Shown: positions 48,652-58,153, counted from the first letter of the stretch. The stretch: DNA of 64,000 nucleotides from Fluviicoccus sp. (GCF_030646115.1 NZ_JAUSMX010000005.1:153829-217828); one strand, 5' to 3'. Notes: a model not told the origin generated them from the sequence alone. Translations and numbers: made by a program.

Positions 48652-49122
48652 ATGTTGCCACAATTCGAGTATGGCGAGGCCGTCCGCTTGATCCGCAATG
48701 TGCGTAATGACGGCACCTATCCCGGCACGGCGGTCGGGGAACTGCTGGTGCGGCGCGGGTCGGTGGGCTGTGTCTATGACGTCGGCAGCTACCTGCAGGA
48801 CCAGCTGATCTACCGCGTGCACTTCCTGGACGCGGGGCGCACCGTCGGCTGCCGCGAGGATGAGCTGATTGCCGCCTCGGAGCCCTGGATTCCCAATCTC
48901 TTCGAGTTCCGCGAGCCGGTCGTTGTGCGCAAGGCGCTGGCCATCCGGGGTGAAGTCATCGTGGAAAAAGGCGGCACAGGCACCGTGGAAAAAGTGCTGC
49001 GCGACTGGCCCGGCGGTGTGCAGTACCACATCCATTTCGGCAACGGACGGATTTTGCAGGTTCCTGAAACCGCCCTCGCCTCCCCGGAGACCGCAAATCA
49101 TGAACAGGCACATGCCGGATAA
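48652..49122 (+). CDS. nifZ: NifZ, MoFe-protein maturation factor
   Basis: A 156-residue protein with FEYGEAVRLIRNVRNDGTYPG at the start and a repeated SH3-like barrel (VRRGSVGCVYDVGSY and VEKGGTGTVEKVLRDW). NifZ is needed for maturation of the second P-cluster half of NifDK. It starts 6 bp after nifW and its 3' end overlaps nifM by 23 bp. Confidence 0.94.
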   Translation: MLPQFEYGEAVRLIRNVRNDGTYPGTAVGELLVRRGSVGCVYDVGSYLQDQLIYRVHFLDAGRTVGCREDELIAASEPWIPNLFEFREPVVVRKALAIRGEVIVEKGGTGTVEKVLRDWPGGVQYHIHFGNGRILQVPETALASPETANHEQAHAG

Positions 49123-50008
49123 TCCTGCCGCCGATGAGCGGAGCGCGGAACAATTGGAGGACAGCCTGCTGGCCTACCACCGGCTCAGCATCGCCTCGGA
49201 ACGCTTCAAATGCACGCCGGACGCACTCAGCCCGGAACAACAGCATGAGGTCCGGCAGATTGCCCTGCGGCAGATGCTGATCGAAGACGCGGTGCTCAGC
49301 AGTCCGGAAGCGTCCGGAGTAATTGTGCCGCCAGCCGTTATTCAGCAGGCGCTGGCGCAACTGCAAGAGCGTTTCAGGGATGCGGAAGGTCAACTGGACC
49401 AGGAGGCCCTTCAGGCTGAGATGCAGCGCCACGGACTGGATGAGACGGATATCGAGGCCGCCCTGGCGCGGCAACTGCGTGTTGAATGCGTGCTGGACCG
49501 GGTCTGCGCCGCACTGCCCGCCGTCAGTGATACCGATGCCCGCCTGTTCTACTACCTGCATCTCGACGAGTTCAAACTGCCGGAGCGCCGGGCCGCCCGC
49601 CACATCCTGATCACGATCAACAACGATTTCCCGGAAAACACCCGTGAGCAAGCGCTGGCCCGCATCTCGGCCATCGCCCGCCGCCTGCGGCGCAAACCGG
49701 AACGTTTCGCCGAGCAGGCGCTGAAACACTCGGAATGCCCGACCTCGTTGCAGGGCGGGCTGTTGGGCACGGTGTCACGCGGCATGCTGTTTCCGGAGCT
49801 GGACAGCTGCTTGTTCCGCCTTCGCCCCGGGGAAGTCAGCGAGGTGATTGAATCCAGCCTGGGATTCCATGTGTTGCTGTGCGACAGCATCCAGCCGTCG
49901 CATACCGCCGCCATAGAAGAGGTCTTGCCGCGCTTGCTGGAACAGCTTGACGAACGCCAGCGGCGGCGCGCCCGGAAACGCTGGCTGCACAGCCTGCTCA
50001 ACCCCTAA
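49100..50008 (+). CDS. nifM: NifM, peptidyl-prolyl isomerase for NifH maturation
   Basis: A 302-residue protein with an N-terminal SurA-like helical domain and a C-terminal parvulin (PPIC) domain (about 160-275) containing RRAARHILITINNDFPENTREQA and FPELDSCLFRLRPGEVSEVIESS. It helps NifH fold into the active form in Azotobacter and Klebsiella. The ATG at 49100 lies within the nifZ 3' end. The N-terminal part has few conserved residues, as is usual for NifM. Confidence 0.93.
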   Translation: MNRHMPDNPAADERSAEQLEDSLLAYHRLSIASERFKCTPDALSPEQQHEVRQIALRQMLIEDAVLSSPEASGVIVPPAVIQQALAQLQERFRDAEGQLDQEALQAEMQRHGLDETDIEAALARQLRVECVLDRVCAALPAVSDTDARLFYYLHLDEFKLPERRAARHILITINNDFPENTREQALARISAIARRLRRKPERFAEQALKHSECPTSLQGGLLGTVSRGMLFPELDSCLFRLRPGEVSEVIESSLGFHVLLCDSIQPSHTAAIEEVLPRLLEQLDERQRRRARKRWLHSLLNP

Positions 50009-50044
50009 GCCCACCTTGCAAACCCACCCTCGGGAGCCTGATTC

Positions 50045-51376
50045 ATGGCCGATACGACAAGCACTTCCCTGCACTGCTCTTTCTGCGGCGTGGAAAAAAG
50101 CCCGCAGGTGCCGCTGATTGCCGGTAATGAAGGCCGCATCTGCGAAGCCTGCGTCAACCTGGCGCATCAGGTGGTGAACAGTTGGGGGCACCGCCGCAAG
50201 AGCCGGTCGGCAACGCCCGAACTGCGCACTCCTGTCGCCATCAAGCAGCATCTGGATGCCTACGTGGTGGGTCAGGATGCGGCGAAGGAGACGCTGGCGG
50301 TCGCGGTGTTCAATCATTATCTGCGCCTGCAAAGCCGGGAAAAGCAGCCGTTTTCCCCGTTGCAGGAATCCGTGGAACTGGAAAAGGCCAACATCCTGCT
50401 GGTCGGCCCGTCCGGAACCGGCAAGACCTTGCTGGTGCGCAGCCTGGCGCTGATCCTGGGTGTTCCATTCGCCGCCGCCGACGCCACCGCCCTCACCCAG
50501 GCCGGATATGTCGGTGACGATGTCGACAGCATCATCGTCCGCCTGCTGGAAGCCGCTGGCGGCGATGTGCAGCAGGCTCACTGGGGTATTGTCTACATCG
50601 ACGAAGTGGACAAGCTGGCCAAGCGCGGCGGCGGGTCAGCGGCCGTACGTGATATTTCCGGGGAAGGCGTGCAGCAAGCCTTGCTGAAACTGGTGGAAGG
50701 CACGGAATTGCGTCTCCCGAAATCCGGCCGACGCCGCGAAGGCGGTGAGGAATTGACCGTGGACACCAGCAACATCCTGTTCATTGTAGGTGGCGCTTTT
50801 CCGGGATTGGAGGAACTGGTCGGCAGCCGGGTGCGGCCGCCGCAGGGCGGCATGGGCTTCCTGAAGCCACCCGCAGCGCTGACGGAAGCGCTGTCAGTCA
50901 ACACGCTGATGGCTGCCCTGCTGCCGGATGACTTGCAGGACTTCGGGCTGATTCCGGAGTTTATCGGCCGGTTTCCCATCATTACTTTCCTGAAGGAACT
51001 GGACCATGCCACGCTGGTGCGCATCCTTACCGAACCGCGCAATGCGTTGGTGAAGCAGTACCAGAAGATATTCGAATTGCAAGGCGTGGAATTGGACGTG
51101 ACCGCCGCCGCCGTCGATTTCATCGCCACTCAGGCGCTGGCCCGCCACACCGGGGCGCGCGGCCTGCGGGCCGTACTAGAAGCCGCGTTGCACCAGACCA
51201 TGTTCACCCTGCCTTCAACGCCGGGTCTGGCCCGTTATGTGCTGGATGCCCCGGCGGCGGAAAACGGGGAGTCCGCCCTGGTTGTGGTCAGTACGCCGAT
51301 TGAGGCCCCTGCATCCTTGGACCCAGCCGCTCTGGAAAACTTTCCGGCCGCACCCGCCCGTCAGGCTTCCTTCTAG
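50045..51376 (+). CDS. nif-linked ClpX paralogue (AAA+ unfoldase)
   Basis: A 443-residue ClpX-like protein. The zinc-binding domain (CSFCG and CEAC, about 14-42) is kept; AAA+ motifs include Walker A GPSGTGKT (about 121), the Walker B stretch GIVYIDEVDK and the sensor GLIPEFIGRFP. The ClpP-docking IGF loop seems present as MGF in QGGMGFL. Azotobacter has a similar clpX2 after nifM, implicated in turnover of cofactor-assembly proteins. No clpP is adjacent. The C-terminal 50 residues are Pro/Ala-rich and not ClpX-like. Confidence 0.9.
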   Translation: MADTTSTSLHCSFCGVEKSPQVPLIAGNEGRICEACVNLAHQVVNSWGHRRKSRSATPELRTPVAIKQHLDAYVVGQDAAKETLAVAVFNHYLRLQSREKQPFSPLQESVELEKANILLVGPSGTGKTLLVRSLALILGVPFAAADATALTQAGYVGDDVDSIIVRLLEAAGGDVQQAHWGIVYIDEVDKLAKRGGGSAAVRDISGEGVQQALLKLVEGTELRLPKSGRRREGGEELTVDTSNILFIVGGAFPGLEELVGSRVRPPQGGMGFLKPPAALTEALSVNTLMAALLPDDLQDFGLIPEFIGRFPIITFLKELDHATLVRILTEPRNALVKQYQKIFELQGVELDVTAAAVDFIATQALARHTGARGLRAVLEAALHQTMFTLPSTPGLARYVLDAPAAENGESALVVVSTPIEAPASLDPAALENFPAAPARQASF

Positions 51377-51393
51377 CAAACTGCCCGGCGGTT

Positions 51394-51455
51394 TGTCGCC
51401 AACCCGACAAACCGCCCCTTCCCCAGGCCGTCAGCATTGTGTCGGCTTTGCGACA
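51394..51455. promoter_or_regulatory. two NifA upstream activator sites of nifF
   Basis: Exact TGT-N10-ACA sites lie at 51394-51409 and 51440-51455. They are about 75-135 bp before the nifF -24 element. The first begins 18 bp after the clpX-like stop, so nifF is an independent unit. Confidence 0.78.
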
Positions 51456-51526
51456 AAATCAGCAGCGCCTCCCCATTTACTGAAATTAAATCCAATAAAA
51501 ACAAATATATATAACCGTATTCTGGT

Positions 51527-51542
51527 TGGCCTGCTTCCTGCT
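51527..51542 (+). promoter_or_regulatory. sigma-54 promoter of nifF
   Basis: TGGCCTGCTTCCTGCT has GG-N10-GC with TGGC at -24 and CTGC at -12, weaker than the nifE box. Predicted start near 51553, about 64 bases before nifF. An AT-rich stretch precedes it, which would suit DNA bending. Confidence 0.65.
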
Positions 51543-51613
51543 TAATAGCCTTAGGGCTGGCGATGACCGTCTGCCGTAAAGCAAACACCCCTTCCCGAAT
51601 CCAGTAGAGGTAG

Positions 51614-52156
<543 letters not shown>

Positions 52157-52171
52157 ATGGTGTAAGGAACA

Positions 52172-52197
52172 GCCCCCGGTGCATGACTGACGGGGGC
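52172..52197 (+). terminator. hairpin after nifF
   Basis: GCCCCCG and CGGGGGC form a 7-bp stem with a 12-base loop, 16 bp after the nifF stop. No T-run follows. Confidence 0.5.
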
Positions 52198-52315
52198 GCT
52201 TCACCGGTATCTAACCCTGAATCAATACGATACTTTGCATAATATCGAATTGTTTGTTAGGGTAAGCGGGTATTGCTGATGACTTTCTTTCTCTTCCCAT
52301 GCCCCGGAGCTCCCC

Positions 52316-52687
52316 ATGCCGCTGATTGAAGTTGCCCTCTCGGGCGCCGTGACCGACAACCAGTTGCTGGCCGTGAAAGCCAACGGCGCGTCGCTGCTGG
52401 TGACCCGCATCGATGGTCAGGTCCAAGCCTTCATCAACAAATGTCCGCACATGGGCATGCCCATGGCCAAGGGCACGGTCAAGGACGGTGTGGTGACTTG
52501 CCCTTGGCATGGTGCGAAATTCGATGTCTGCACCGGGCAGAACGTGGAGTGGTGCAACGCTTTTGCCGGGGTGCCGCTGCCGAAGTGGTCGCACAAGCTG
52601 GTGGCGATGGGCAAGGATCCGAAACCGCTGACGGTGTATGAGACTTCGGAAGAAAACGGCAAGGTGTTTGTGAGGGTGCCGGGATAA
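52316..52687 (+). CDS. Rieske-type [2Fe-2S] ferredoxin
   Basis: A 123-residue soluble Rieske protein with NKCPHMGMPMAKG and VTCPWHGAKFDV supplying Cys/His ligands (C-x-H and C-x2-H). It resembles ferredoxin components of dioxygenases and nitrite reductase small subunits. It follows nifF, but upstream sequence shows no NifA site or GG-N10-GC box; a CGATA-N10-TATCG palindrome at 52228-52247 could be an operator. Its electron partner is unknown. Confidence 0.88.
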   Translation: MPLIEVALSGAVTDNQLLAVKANGASLLVTRIDGQVQAFINKCPHMGMPMAKGTVKDGVVTCPWHGAKFDVCTGQNVEWCNAFAGVPLPKWSHKLVAMGKDPKPLTVYETSEENGKVFVRVPG

Positions 52688-52692
52688 AACCC

Positions 52693-52725
52693 CGGCGCTT
52701 TGCGCCGTCCCCTTTCCAAGGGGAC
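52693..52725. terminator. double hairpin between the convergent Rieske and FNR-like genes
   Basis: CGGCGC-TTT-GCGCCG is followed at once by GTCCCC...GGGGAC. The pair lies between convergent genes and could stop transcription from both sides. Confidence 0.55.
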
Positions 52726-52752
52726 TTCAGGTGTACCGGATTAGGGTTGGTA

Positions 52753-54162
52753 TTAGCCTTGCGGAGGATGTGCCGCCGCCAGCATTTCCTCCACCCGAGT
52801 CAGCTTCATCCTCGGCCTTCCTTCCAGCCGCCCTGCCCGCCGTTCCGCATCATCCAGCCGCAACCATTCTGACTGGCTGACGTAGTCCGGCTGCCGCTCC
52901 CGTATTCGATTTTCCACGGCGGCGGCATCCAGCGTTCCGGCAGTCGGCAACCGCCCGGCGTCTGCATCCGTCAGCAAGGAGCGCACCGTGTCCCGCGCAC
53001 ACTTCTTGTTGGTGCCGATGATGCCGCGCGGACCGCGCTTGATCCAGCCGGTGACGTAGTGACCAGGCAATACCTGACCGCCCTGCAACACCCGGCCTTC
53101 CTCACTCGGCACCACCCCGCGAACCGCATCGAACGGCAGACCGGGCAGCGGTTGGCCAAAGAAGCCGATGGCGCGCATCACCAGACCGCAATCCAGTTGC
53201 TGCACTTCCCCGGTGGATAATGCCCGCCATTGACCGGCTTCATCCCGTTCCAGCCGGTTACGGGCAACCTTCACGCCCTGAACGCGCCCTTCCCCAAGCA
53301 CCTGTACCGGCGAGCTAAGGAAACGCAGCACAATGCGTCGGGGATGTTCTTTGGGCTGGCGCTCCGCCAAGCGCTGCAACGTCGTGATTTTACGGAGGGT
53401 AGCGGTATCAGTCAGGCCTTGCAGTGACTCATGTGTCCCATCCAGACCGCCGGTATCGACGACAATATCCACCCCCGGCAATTCCCCCAGTTCCTCCAGT
53501 TCGGGATTGTTGAACGCGCCATGGACATGCGCCCGTCGTCCCAGCAACACCACTTCCCGCGCCCGGCTGTGCCGCAAGGCTTCCAGTGCATGCGTGGCGA
53601 TATCGGTTTTCGCCAGCGCGTCCGGCGACTGGCTGAGAATGCGCGCTACATCCATGGCGACATTGCCGTTGCCGACAATCACCACCCGTTCCGCAGAAAG
53701 GTCGACTGCCAGATCCCGGTAATCCGGATGCCCGTTGTACCAGGCGACAAACTCCCGCGCGGATAACGAACCGGGCAGATATTCCCCCGGAATCCCCAGT
53801 GCGGAGTCACCGGAAGCACCGACGGCATGTATCACTGCGTCGTACCATTCCGCCAGTTCCCCGGCGTGGATGTGTACACCCAGTTCAACATTCCCGAAGT
53901 ACCGGAACCCCGGCCGCGCGGCAATGTCTTCATACACTTGCTGTACCTGTTTCTTGTCCGGATGATCCGGCGCCACACCATGCCGCAACAGCCCCCACGG
54001 CACCGGCAGTCGCTCGAACATATCGACTTCCACCGGACGGTTCACCAGCCGTTGAAGGCGGCCGTCCAGCCAGGTGCCACCGGCCCCTTCCAGCAAATGC
54101 CCGGCGGCGTACATCCCGGCCGGTCCGGCCCCGACAATGGCGATGCGCAGCGGACGGTTCAT
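52753..54162 (-). CDS. FAD-dependent ferredoxin-NADP reductase (adrenodoxin-reductase/FprA type)
   Basis: A 469-residue flavoprotein. The FAD motif VGAGPAGMYAAGHLL is at the N-terminus, HGVAPDHPDKK follows, and the NADP-binding segment has VIVGNGNVAMDVARIL (about 145-160). GWIKRGPRGIIGTNKK near the C-terminus is typical of FprA/adrenodoxin reductase. The ATG at 54162 overlaps the ferredoxin stop by 4 bp. In this operon it should pass electrons between NADPH, the ferredoxin and the molybdopterin enzyme. Confidence 0.92.
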   Translation of the reverse strand: MNRPLRIAIVGAGPAGMYAAGHLLEGAGGTWLDGRLQRLVNRPVEVDMFERLPVPWGLLRHGVAPDHPDKKQVQQVYEDIAARPGFRYFGNVELGVHIHAGELAEWYDAVIHAVGASGDSALGIPGEYLPGSLSAREFVAWYNGHPDYRDLAVDLSAERVVIVGNGNVAMDVARILSQSPDALAKTDIATHALEALRHSRAREVVLLGRRAHVHGAFNNPELEELGELPGVDIVVDTGGLDGTHESLQGLTDTATLRKITTLQRLAERQPKEHPRRIVLRFLSSPVQVLGEGRVQGVKVARNRLERDEAGQWRALSTGEVQQLDCGLVMRAIGFFGQPLPGLPFDAVRGVVPSEEGRVLQGGQVLPGHYVTGWIKRGPRGIIGTNKKCARDTVRSLLTDADAGRLPTAGTLDAAAVENRIRERQPDYVSQSEWLRLDDAERRAGRLEGRPRMKLTRVEEMLAAAHPPQG

Positions 54163-54419
54163 GGCTTTCTCCCGAAATGCGCGGCGTTGATGGCGCGGTA
54201 GTGTTCCCATTTATCTGGCAGGCGCGAGGCTTCGTGAATGGCCCCCACCGGGCAGGCCGCGACGCAGGCTTCGCAATCGATGCAGCGGTCGGGGTCAATG
54301 AACAGCTGTTCGGTGCGATCGAAGGCGGCATCGTCCGGCAGCGGCGCGATGCATTGCGCCGGGCATACTTCCACACAGGAATAATCGGCCACACAGGGCG
54401 CGGCAATCACATAAGGCAT
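54159..54419 (-). CDS. FdxA-type 7Fe/8Fe ferredoxin
   Basis: An 86-residue ferredoxin beginning MPYVIAAPCVADYSCVEVCP, with the second motif CIDCEACVAACPVGA at about residues 46-60. The spacing C-x6-C-x3-CP in the first motif resembles seven-iron ferredoxins ([3Fe-4S] plus [4Fe-4S]). The ATG at 54419 begins right after the oxidoreductase stop (54421) and overlaps the reductase start, showing a three-gene operon. Confidence 0.9.
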   Translation of the reverse strand: MPYVIAAPCVADYSCVEVCPAQCIAPLPDDAAFDRTEQLFIDPDRCIDCEACVAACPVGAIHEASRLPDKWEHYRAINAAHFGRKP

Positions 54420-54420
54420 G

Positions 54421-56607
54421 TCAGGCTCCGGCTTCCAGCGCCGCGACGGCGTGTGATTCAGGTTCAGCAGGAACATGCTCGGCGCGGATGCGCACCCCGA
54501 ACAGGTGCGACATGCCCGAGAGCGGGTCCAGTGCAGAGGGTCGTGTGCCCATCAGGTCGTTGACGCTGACGCCACCGTCGCGGTTGGCGTTGGCCCAGCC
54601 ACCCTGCCCTTTATGCCCCCAGCCATGCGGCACGGCCACCACGCCCTGACTGACTTCATCCGTAACCAGCACCGGCAGTTCAATGGCTCCCCATGGCGAC
54701 ACCAGCCGCACCCGGCCCCGGTTCAGCAGCCCCAGCGCAGCGGCGTCATCGGGATGGATACGCGCCGCGTGCGGCGGCCGGGCGGCGCGCAAGGCGGGCG
54801 GGTTGTGCATCCACGAGTTTTCCGAGCGCAGTTCGCGCAGGCCGATCAGGTACAACGGGTAATCCGGGTCGGGCCGTCGCGCTTGCAGGCGGCGCACTTC
54901 CTCGCGGATTTCCGGATGGTCCAGATGCACCTTGCGGTCACGGTGACGCACCACGTTGTGCAACTGGCCCGTGGTGGGGCGCTCGGCCAACTTCAGGCCG
55001 TGGGGATGACGCTGCAGCAGTGTGTCCAGATTCAGTCCTTCCCGGCGCAGCCCCCAGCGATCACCCGCGTAACCCAGCCGGATCAGACTGTCCAGCATCA
55101 GACGCGGTGTGGGCCCCAGTCCTTTCTCCCGGACCTGGGAAACCGCATTGCGCAGGGTTTCCGGCAGCACACTTCGCGCCAGTTCCTCGTACACCATCCA
55201 CTCATGACGGGCTTCCCCGGCGGGCGGCACCACAGCGGGCGTGGCCTGCATGAACGGCTGCACATACAGCCCCATGCTGAAGATGGGGAAATCCTCGCGC
55301 TCGTACATGGCGACACCGGGCAGGATGTAGTCGGCATGGGCGTTGGTTTCGTTCTGGTAGAGGTCGATCGACACCATCAGCTCCAGCTGGTCCAGCACTT
55401 CAGCCAGCTTGCCGCCGCCGGGCGTGGACAGTACGGGATTGCCCGCCGAGACAATCAGCGCCCGCACTTGTCCCTTGCCGGGCGTGGTGATTTCCGCAGC
55501 CATGTTCGCCGCCGGTTCCATACCCATCACTTCCGGGAAACTGCCGATGCGGCTGTGCCACTTGCCGTAGGACATCAACGGCGCAACGATCTTCTGCAAG
55601 GGAATGGGCGGATTGCCAAACACCCAGCCGCCCGGACGGTCGAGGTTGCCGGACACCAGGTTCACCGCATCCAGCAGGAAATTGGCCAGCGTGGGACTAC
55701 TGCCCAGGCAGGTTCCCAACCGGCTGTAAACCACAGCGCGTTTTTGCGACAACTGCCGCGCCAGATCACGCACCACCCCGGCCGGAATGCCGGTCAGGGC
55801 AGCGGTATCTTCGGGCGGGAAAGCGGCCGTCAGTTCCCGCAATGCCCGCGCGCCGGTGGCCTGCGTCGCCAGCGCCCGCTGGTCGGCCAGCCCTTCGGCA
55901 AACAGCACATGCAGCAGCGACAGCAACAGCCAGGCATCGGCATCCGGCACAATCGGCTGCCATTCAAACTCGCGGGCGGTCTCGGTGCGCCGGGGATCAA
56001 TCACCAGCACCCGGCCGCCGCGTTCGGTCACGGCGTGCAGCTTGTCCATCATGCGCGGCATGTTCACCAGACTGCCGTGCGACACCGCCGGATTCGCGCC
56101 CAGAATCACCACCAGTTCCGCTGCGTCGATATCGGGCACCGGCACGGTGAACAGGCTGCCGTATAGCAGGTGGCTGGCGACAAAGCGGCTGTTGGTGTCC
56201 TGCGTGCCGGGGCCGAAGAAATGGCGGATGCCCAAAGCCTTGAGGAAGACATTCATCCACAGCGCGTGACTGTAGTTGAGCGCCGCCGGGTTGCCGCCGT
56301 AGACTGCAATGCCATCCCCGCCGTGTTTGCGGTGGATGCGGCGCAGGCGTTCGGTGATATCGGCCATGGCCTCGTCCCAGCTGACACGGGTGAAGCGGCC
56401 GTCGGGCTGGCGTTTCAGGGGATAAAGGACACGGTCGGGGTCGTTCTGCACCTGCGTGTAGGCAATGCCCTTGGGGCAGGCAAAGCCCTGCGATAGCGGA
56501 TGTTCCTTGTCGGGCCGCAGACTGACCAGTTTGCGGTTTTCCACCGTGGCGACCATGCCGCAGAAGGGTTCGCAGATGCGGCAATAGGTGATGACTTCCT
56601 GGCTCAT
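54421..56607 (-). CDS. molybdopterin (bis-MGD) oxidoreductase, function unassigned
   Basis: A 728-residue DMSO-reductase superfamily enzyme. The N-terminal [4Fe-4S] site is CRICEPFCGM with the last Cys in GFACPKG; the stretch FGPGTQDTNSRFVASHLLYGS near residue 140 is where the Mo ligand usually lies and shows no Cys or Ser in the standard formate-dehydrogenase place (an Asp is possible). C-terminal MGD-binding domain from about 600. No signal peptide, so cytoplasmic. A divergent TetR-type operator and tetR copies lie upstream. The substrate is unknown to me. Confidence 0.85.
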   Translation of the reverse strand: MSQEVITYCRICEPFCGMVATVENRKLVSLRPDKEHPLSQGFACPKGIAYTQVQNDPDRVLYPLKRQPDGRFTRVSWDEAMADITERLRRIHRKHGGDGIAVYGGNPAALNYSHALWMNVFLKALGIRHFFGPGTQDTNSRFVASHLLYGSLFTVPVPDIDAAELVVILGANPAVSHGSLVNMPRMMDKLHAVTERGGRVLVIDPRRTETAREFEWQPIVPDADAWLLLSLLHVLFAEGLADQRALATQATGARALRELTAAFPPEDTAALTGIPAGVVRDLARQLSQKRAVVYSRLGTCLGSSPTLANFLLDAVNLVSGNLDRPGGWVFGNPPIPLQKIVAPLMSYGKWHSRIGSFPEVMGMEPAANMAAEITTPGKGQVRALIVSAGNPVLSTPGGGKLAEVLDQLELMVSIDLYQNETNAHADYILPGVAMYEREDFPIFSMGLYVQPFMQATPAVVPPAGEARHEWMVYEELARSVLPETLRNAVSQVREKGLGPTPRLMLDSLIRLGYAGDRWGLRREGLNLDTLLQRHPHGLKLAERPTTGQLHNVVRHRDRKVHLDHPEIREEVRRLQARRPDPDYPLYLIGLRELRSENSWMHNPPALRAARPPHAARIHPDDAAALGLLNRGRVRLVSPWGAIELPVLVTDEVSQGVVAVPHGWGHKGQGGWANANRDGGVSVNDLMGTRPSALDPLSGMSHLFGVRIRAEHVPAEPESHAVAALEAGA

Positions 56608-56690
56608 GGAGGGCGTTCTCGAGGTGCGCTGGGTTCGGATGCGTGCGGGAATACAGCCGCCCTACCCGTCTGGATTTTGTCCATGTTAAC

Positions 56691-56706
56691 CTGAGCAAAT
56701 GCTCAG
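56691..56706. promoter_or_regulatory. putative TetR operator upstream of the molybdopterin operon
   Basis: CTGAGCA-AA-TGCTCAG is a perfect 7+2+7 palindrome between the oxidoreductase start (56607) and the truncated tetR copy. A degenerate copy, CTGAG-N6-CTCAG, precedes the intact tetR at 58671-58686. Conservation in both copies supports an autoregulatory operator. Confidence 0.65.
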
Positions 56707-56746
56707 TTGTACTCGGATGCCGAACTGCCCTTCACGGAGTTGTGTT

Positions 56747-56860
56747 TTGAAACATCAAGTCTTTGATCTGGAACCGAAAAAGCGGCCCCGCCAGGGGCGT
56801 TCGCAAGCGACCTGGGATGCGATGCTGGATGCGACGGCTCAGCTTCTGTGCGAACGTGGG
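56747..56860 (+). pseudogene. truncated tetR 5' end (left copy)
   Basis: From the TTG at 56747 the frame reads LKHQVFDLEPKKRPRQGR and continues to LLCERG, matching the intact TetR at 58717 almost residue for residue, then breaks at GGGTTAT (56858-56864) and stops at 56870 within the hipA 3' end. About 38 codons remain, ending before the helix-turn-helix recognition part. It is the left flank of the hipBA insertion. Confidence 0.85.
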
Positions 56861-58153
56861 TTATTTCAGTAACAGCTTCGCGGCTTCCTGCTGATCGTGT
56901 TCAAAAGCCGGGGCGAAATCTTCAAGTTCCCTCTCCAGCAACCCGACCTCGGGGCTCAGCGCCACCCGTCGCCAGTCCGACACCGCCGTGCTGACTTCAG
57001 CAATCAACGCCACCGCCTGAGGCCTGCTCAGGGCAAAGTAGCCACACCGGGCCAACAGCATTTCCAGATCCGTCACCGGCCCGTCCTGTTCAGACAACCA
57101 GGTCTTGGATTCCCGGTCTTTATCTGGAAAGGGGTTGAGATCAAACGCCGGGGCCAGACGCCACTGCCCACGCGCCACATGCAGGAAGCCGTGATTCTGC
57201 AAATGGTCATCCACATTGGTGATCAGCAGGTTGAAGACTATTCGCCGCCAAAGCTGCTGCAAATCCTGTGTGGGTGCATGCCCGAAAGTCCTGATGGCAT
57301 CGGCAATTTCGGTATAGCTATGGTCTTCCTCCCGCGAGGCTTGCAGCAGGGATGCCGCCGACTGATAAGGAATACGGCCTTGTTCATGATCACGGTCAAA
57401 CCGGCGGATCACCGCCACCGGCACTTCGCCGATCGTCACGATCCGAGCCTGCGCACTGTCAATTCCGGACTTGGCTGCCAGCCTCAACGCCAGTACCTCG
57501 CCGCGTGTCACGCTTCGCAGATCGCCAACGCTGGGAAACTTGCCGATGGCCAGACTGCCGTCCTCGTCCAGCACCGTGCACTTGGGGCGCATGCCTCCCA
57601 AAGAAGTGCCCTTGCCCTGCAAATAGCGCAAATCCGCCGCCGTTTCACTGCCCTTTTCCAGCGCCCGGCTGGCCTGGAATATCCGTTCCAGTTCGATTAA
57701 CGGCGGTGTGTTGCGACGACCCTCCTCCACGGTACGAAGGAATGACCCGTCAGGTTCACGCAGGCGCAAGGCGCCGACCCGGCTGAAGTCGTCCACCGCC
57801 AGCAGATAGTCCAGTTCGGTTAGTGCGGACAGACCGGGATTGTCCTTGCGGCGTTTGGCGTGGTCGCGGGCAATCACCCGTCGACCCCAGGCATCCGGCG
57901 CGGTGTCGGCGATGGCGCCATGAAAGACGGAGTCGTGCACAGAAGCAGCCTTGTGCGTCTGGTATCCCGGTGTCACAGGCAAGTCGGCGGATACGGCAAA
58001 GCGGTCCGGGTTTGCCAGCCAAGGTTCGTCATAAGCAACAGCGCTATGCGCGCGCCGCCCCTGCCGTACATAGACCAGCGTACCAATGTCGACCCCTGCC
58101 CGGCCCAGACACAGTTTGACCTGTCGGCGCTGCGACTCGGCTTGGGCTTTCAT
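56861..58153 (-). CDS. hipA: HipA-like serine/threonine kinase toxin
   Basis: A 430-residue HipA-fold kinase. Kinase motifs: GGMRPKCTVLDEDGSLAIGKF (ATP loop and Lys, about 205-225), LITNVDDHLQNHGFL with the catalytic Asp and Asn (about 327), and LAPAFDLNPFPD in the metal-binding place. HipA toxins phosphorylate glutamyl-tRNA synthetase or other targets and cause dormancy. The ATG at 58153 overlaps hipB by 4 bp. The last codons run into the truncated tetR. Confidence 0.9.
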   Translation of the reverse strand: MKAQAESQRRQVKLCLGRAGVDIGTLVYVRQGRRAHSAVAYDEPWLANPDRFAVSADLPVTPGYQTHKAASVHDSVFHGAIADTAPDAWGRRVIARDHAKRRKDNPGLSALTELDYLLAVDDFSRVGALRLREPDGSFLRTVEEGRRNTPPLIELERIFQASRALEKGSETAADLRYLQGKGTSLGGMRPKCTVLDEDGSLAIGKFPSVGDLRSVTRGEVLALRLAAKSGIDSAQARIVTIGEVPVAVIRRFDRDHEQGRIPYQSAASLLQASREEDHSYTEIADAIRTFGHAPTQDLQQLWRRIVFNLLITNVDDHLQNHGFLHVARGQWRLAPAFDLNPFPDKDRESKTWLSEQDGPVTDLEMLLARCGYFALSRPQAVALIAEVSTAVSDWRRVALSPEVGLLERELEDFAPAFEHDQQEAAKLLLK

